Positions 6,075 to 6,165 of a stretch of 6,165 bases of DNA are shown piece by piece. The stretch is taken from contig CAMLSG010000271.1 in NCBI GenBank assembly GCA_946482635.1, forward strand, positions 1 through 6,165, read 5' to 3'. The position numbers were made by a program, and so were the translations under genes. This DNA is from an uncultured Duganella sp. (GTDB taxonomy: Bacteria > Pseudomonadota > Gammaproteobacteria > Burkholderiales > Burkholderiaceae). The notes beneath the pieces are model-generated. The model worked only from the letters and a program-made list of their open reading frames with translations, had not been told where the DNA came from and ran no database searches. The number at the start of each line of letters is the position of its first letter. Positions within the stretch are counted from its first letter, which is position 1.

Positions 6075-6090
6075 AGCAAGAAATGTTCCA
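6075..6090 (-). promoter_or_regulatory. Sigma-54 (RpoN) -24/-12 promoter of the PEP-CTERM operon
   Basis: The minus-strand sequence TGGAACATTTCTTGCT matches the RpoN consensus TGGCACGN4TTGCW at all but two positions, with the essential GG-N10-GC spacing exact. Transcription would begin near 6064, giving a leader of about 31 bases that ends in the Shine-Dalgarno. PEP-CTERM genes are known to be controlled by RpoN with the PrsK/PrsR two-component system in several Betaproteobacteria, which fits. No competing sigma-70 promoter is evident in the leader. Confidence 0.75.
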
Positions 6091-6099
6091 TGTTGAACA
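6084..6099. repeat. Inverted repeat TGTTC-N6-GAACA overlapping the -24 element
   Basis: Five-base perfect arms (6084-6088 and 6095-6099) overlap the -24 box of the RpoN promoter. A repressor or accessory regulator bound here would block the promoter. The arms are short, so chance is a real alternative. Confidence 0.3.
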
Positions 6100-6117
6100 A
6101 GTCATTGATTTCAAACA

Positions 6118-6164
6118 AAACTGTTAATTGGCATCATGCGAAGTGTAAAAAATACCGACAGTTT
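6118..6164. repeat. 7-bp inverted repeat upstream of the RpoN promoter, possible activator site
   Basis: AAACTGT (6118-6124) and its complement ACAGTTT (6158-6164) are separated by 33 bp, about four helical turns centre to centre. They lie 28-75 bp upstream of the -24 element. RpoN promoters need an upstream-bound enhancer protein, so the pair is a candidate activator site. The window ends one base after the outer arm, so further copies cannot be seen. Confidence 0.3.
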
Positions 6165-6165
6165 G

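Overview
The window reads as GC-rich chromosomal DNA of a Betaproteobacterium. An Oxalobacteraceae-type organism (Massilia, Duganella or Janthinobacterium relatives) is my inference. It rests on the strong GC bias at third codon positions, a PEP-CTERM surface protein, a sigma-54 type promoter in front of that protein, and tightly packed genes with ATGA start/stop overlaps. No rRNA, tRNA, CRISPR array or insertion sequence was seen.

All genes except one are on the minus strand, so the biological order runs from right to left. Right block (6165 to 2933): a non-coding leader with a good -24/-12 (RpoN) promoter is followed by three genes. They encode an exported PEP-CTERM protein (5182-6033), a 582-residue GT-B glycosyltransferase of the GT41/HMW1C N-glycosyltransferase type (3430-5178), and a 166-residue aspartyl/asparaginyl beta-hydroxylase-type 2-oxoglutarate oxygenase (2933-3433). 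The gaps are 3 bp and then a 4-bp ATGA overlap, so this looks like one transcript. It encodes a sec-exported, sortable surface protein together with two cytoplasmic enzymes whose known relatives modify Asn or Asp side chains of proteins. The surface protein carries six N-x-S/T sequons, three of them clustered, one inside a CxxxxC loop. A dedicated, RpoN-regulated protein-modification module is the most interesting reading of the window.

Middle: one plus-strand gene for a GNAT-like acetyltransferase (about 2293-2943) converges on the hydroxylase with an 11-bp tail overlap. Its 5' end abuts or overlaps the divergent aminotransferase gene, and its start codon is not obvious.

Left block (2324 to 1, minus strand): a class III PLP-dependent aminotransferase (1164-2324) is coupled by an ATGA overlap to a PAS-GAF-GGDEF diguanylate cyclase (1167 to beyond position 1). 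The cyclase has an intact GGDEF active site and an intact RxxD inhibitory site, and it is cut by the window edge. A functional link between the left and right blocks is possible, since c-di-GMP commonly controls matrix and surface proteins, but the sequence does not show it.
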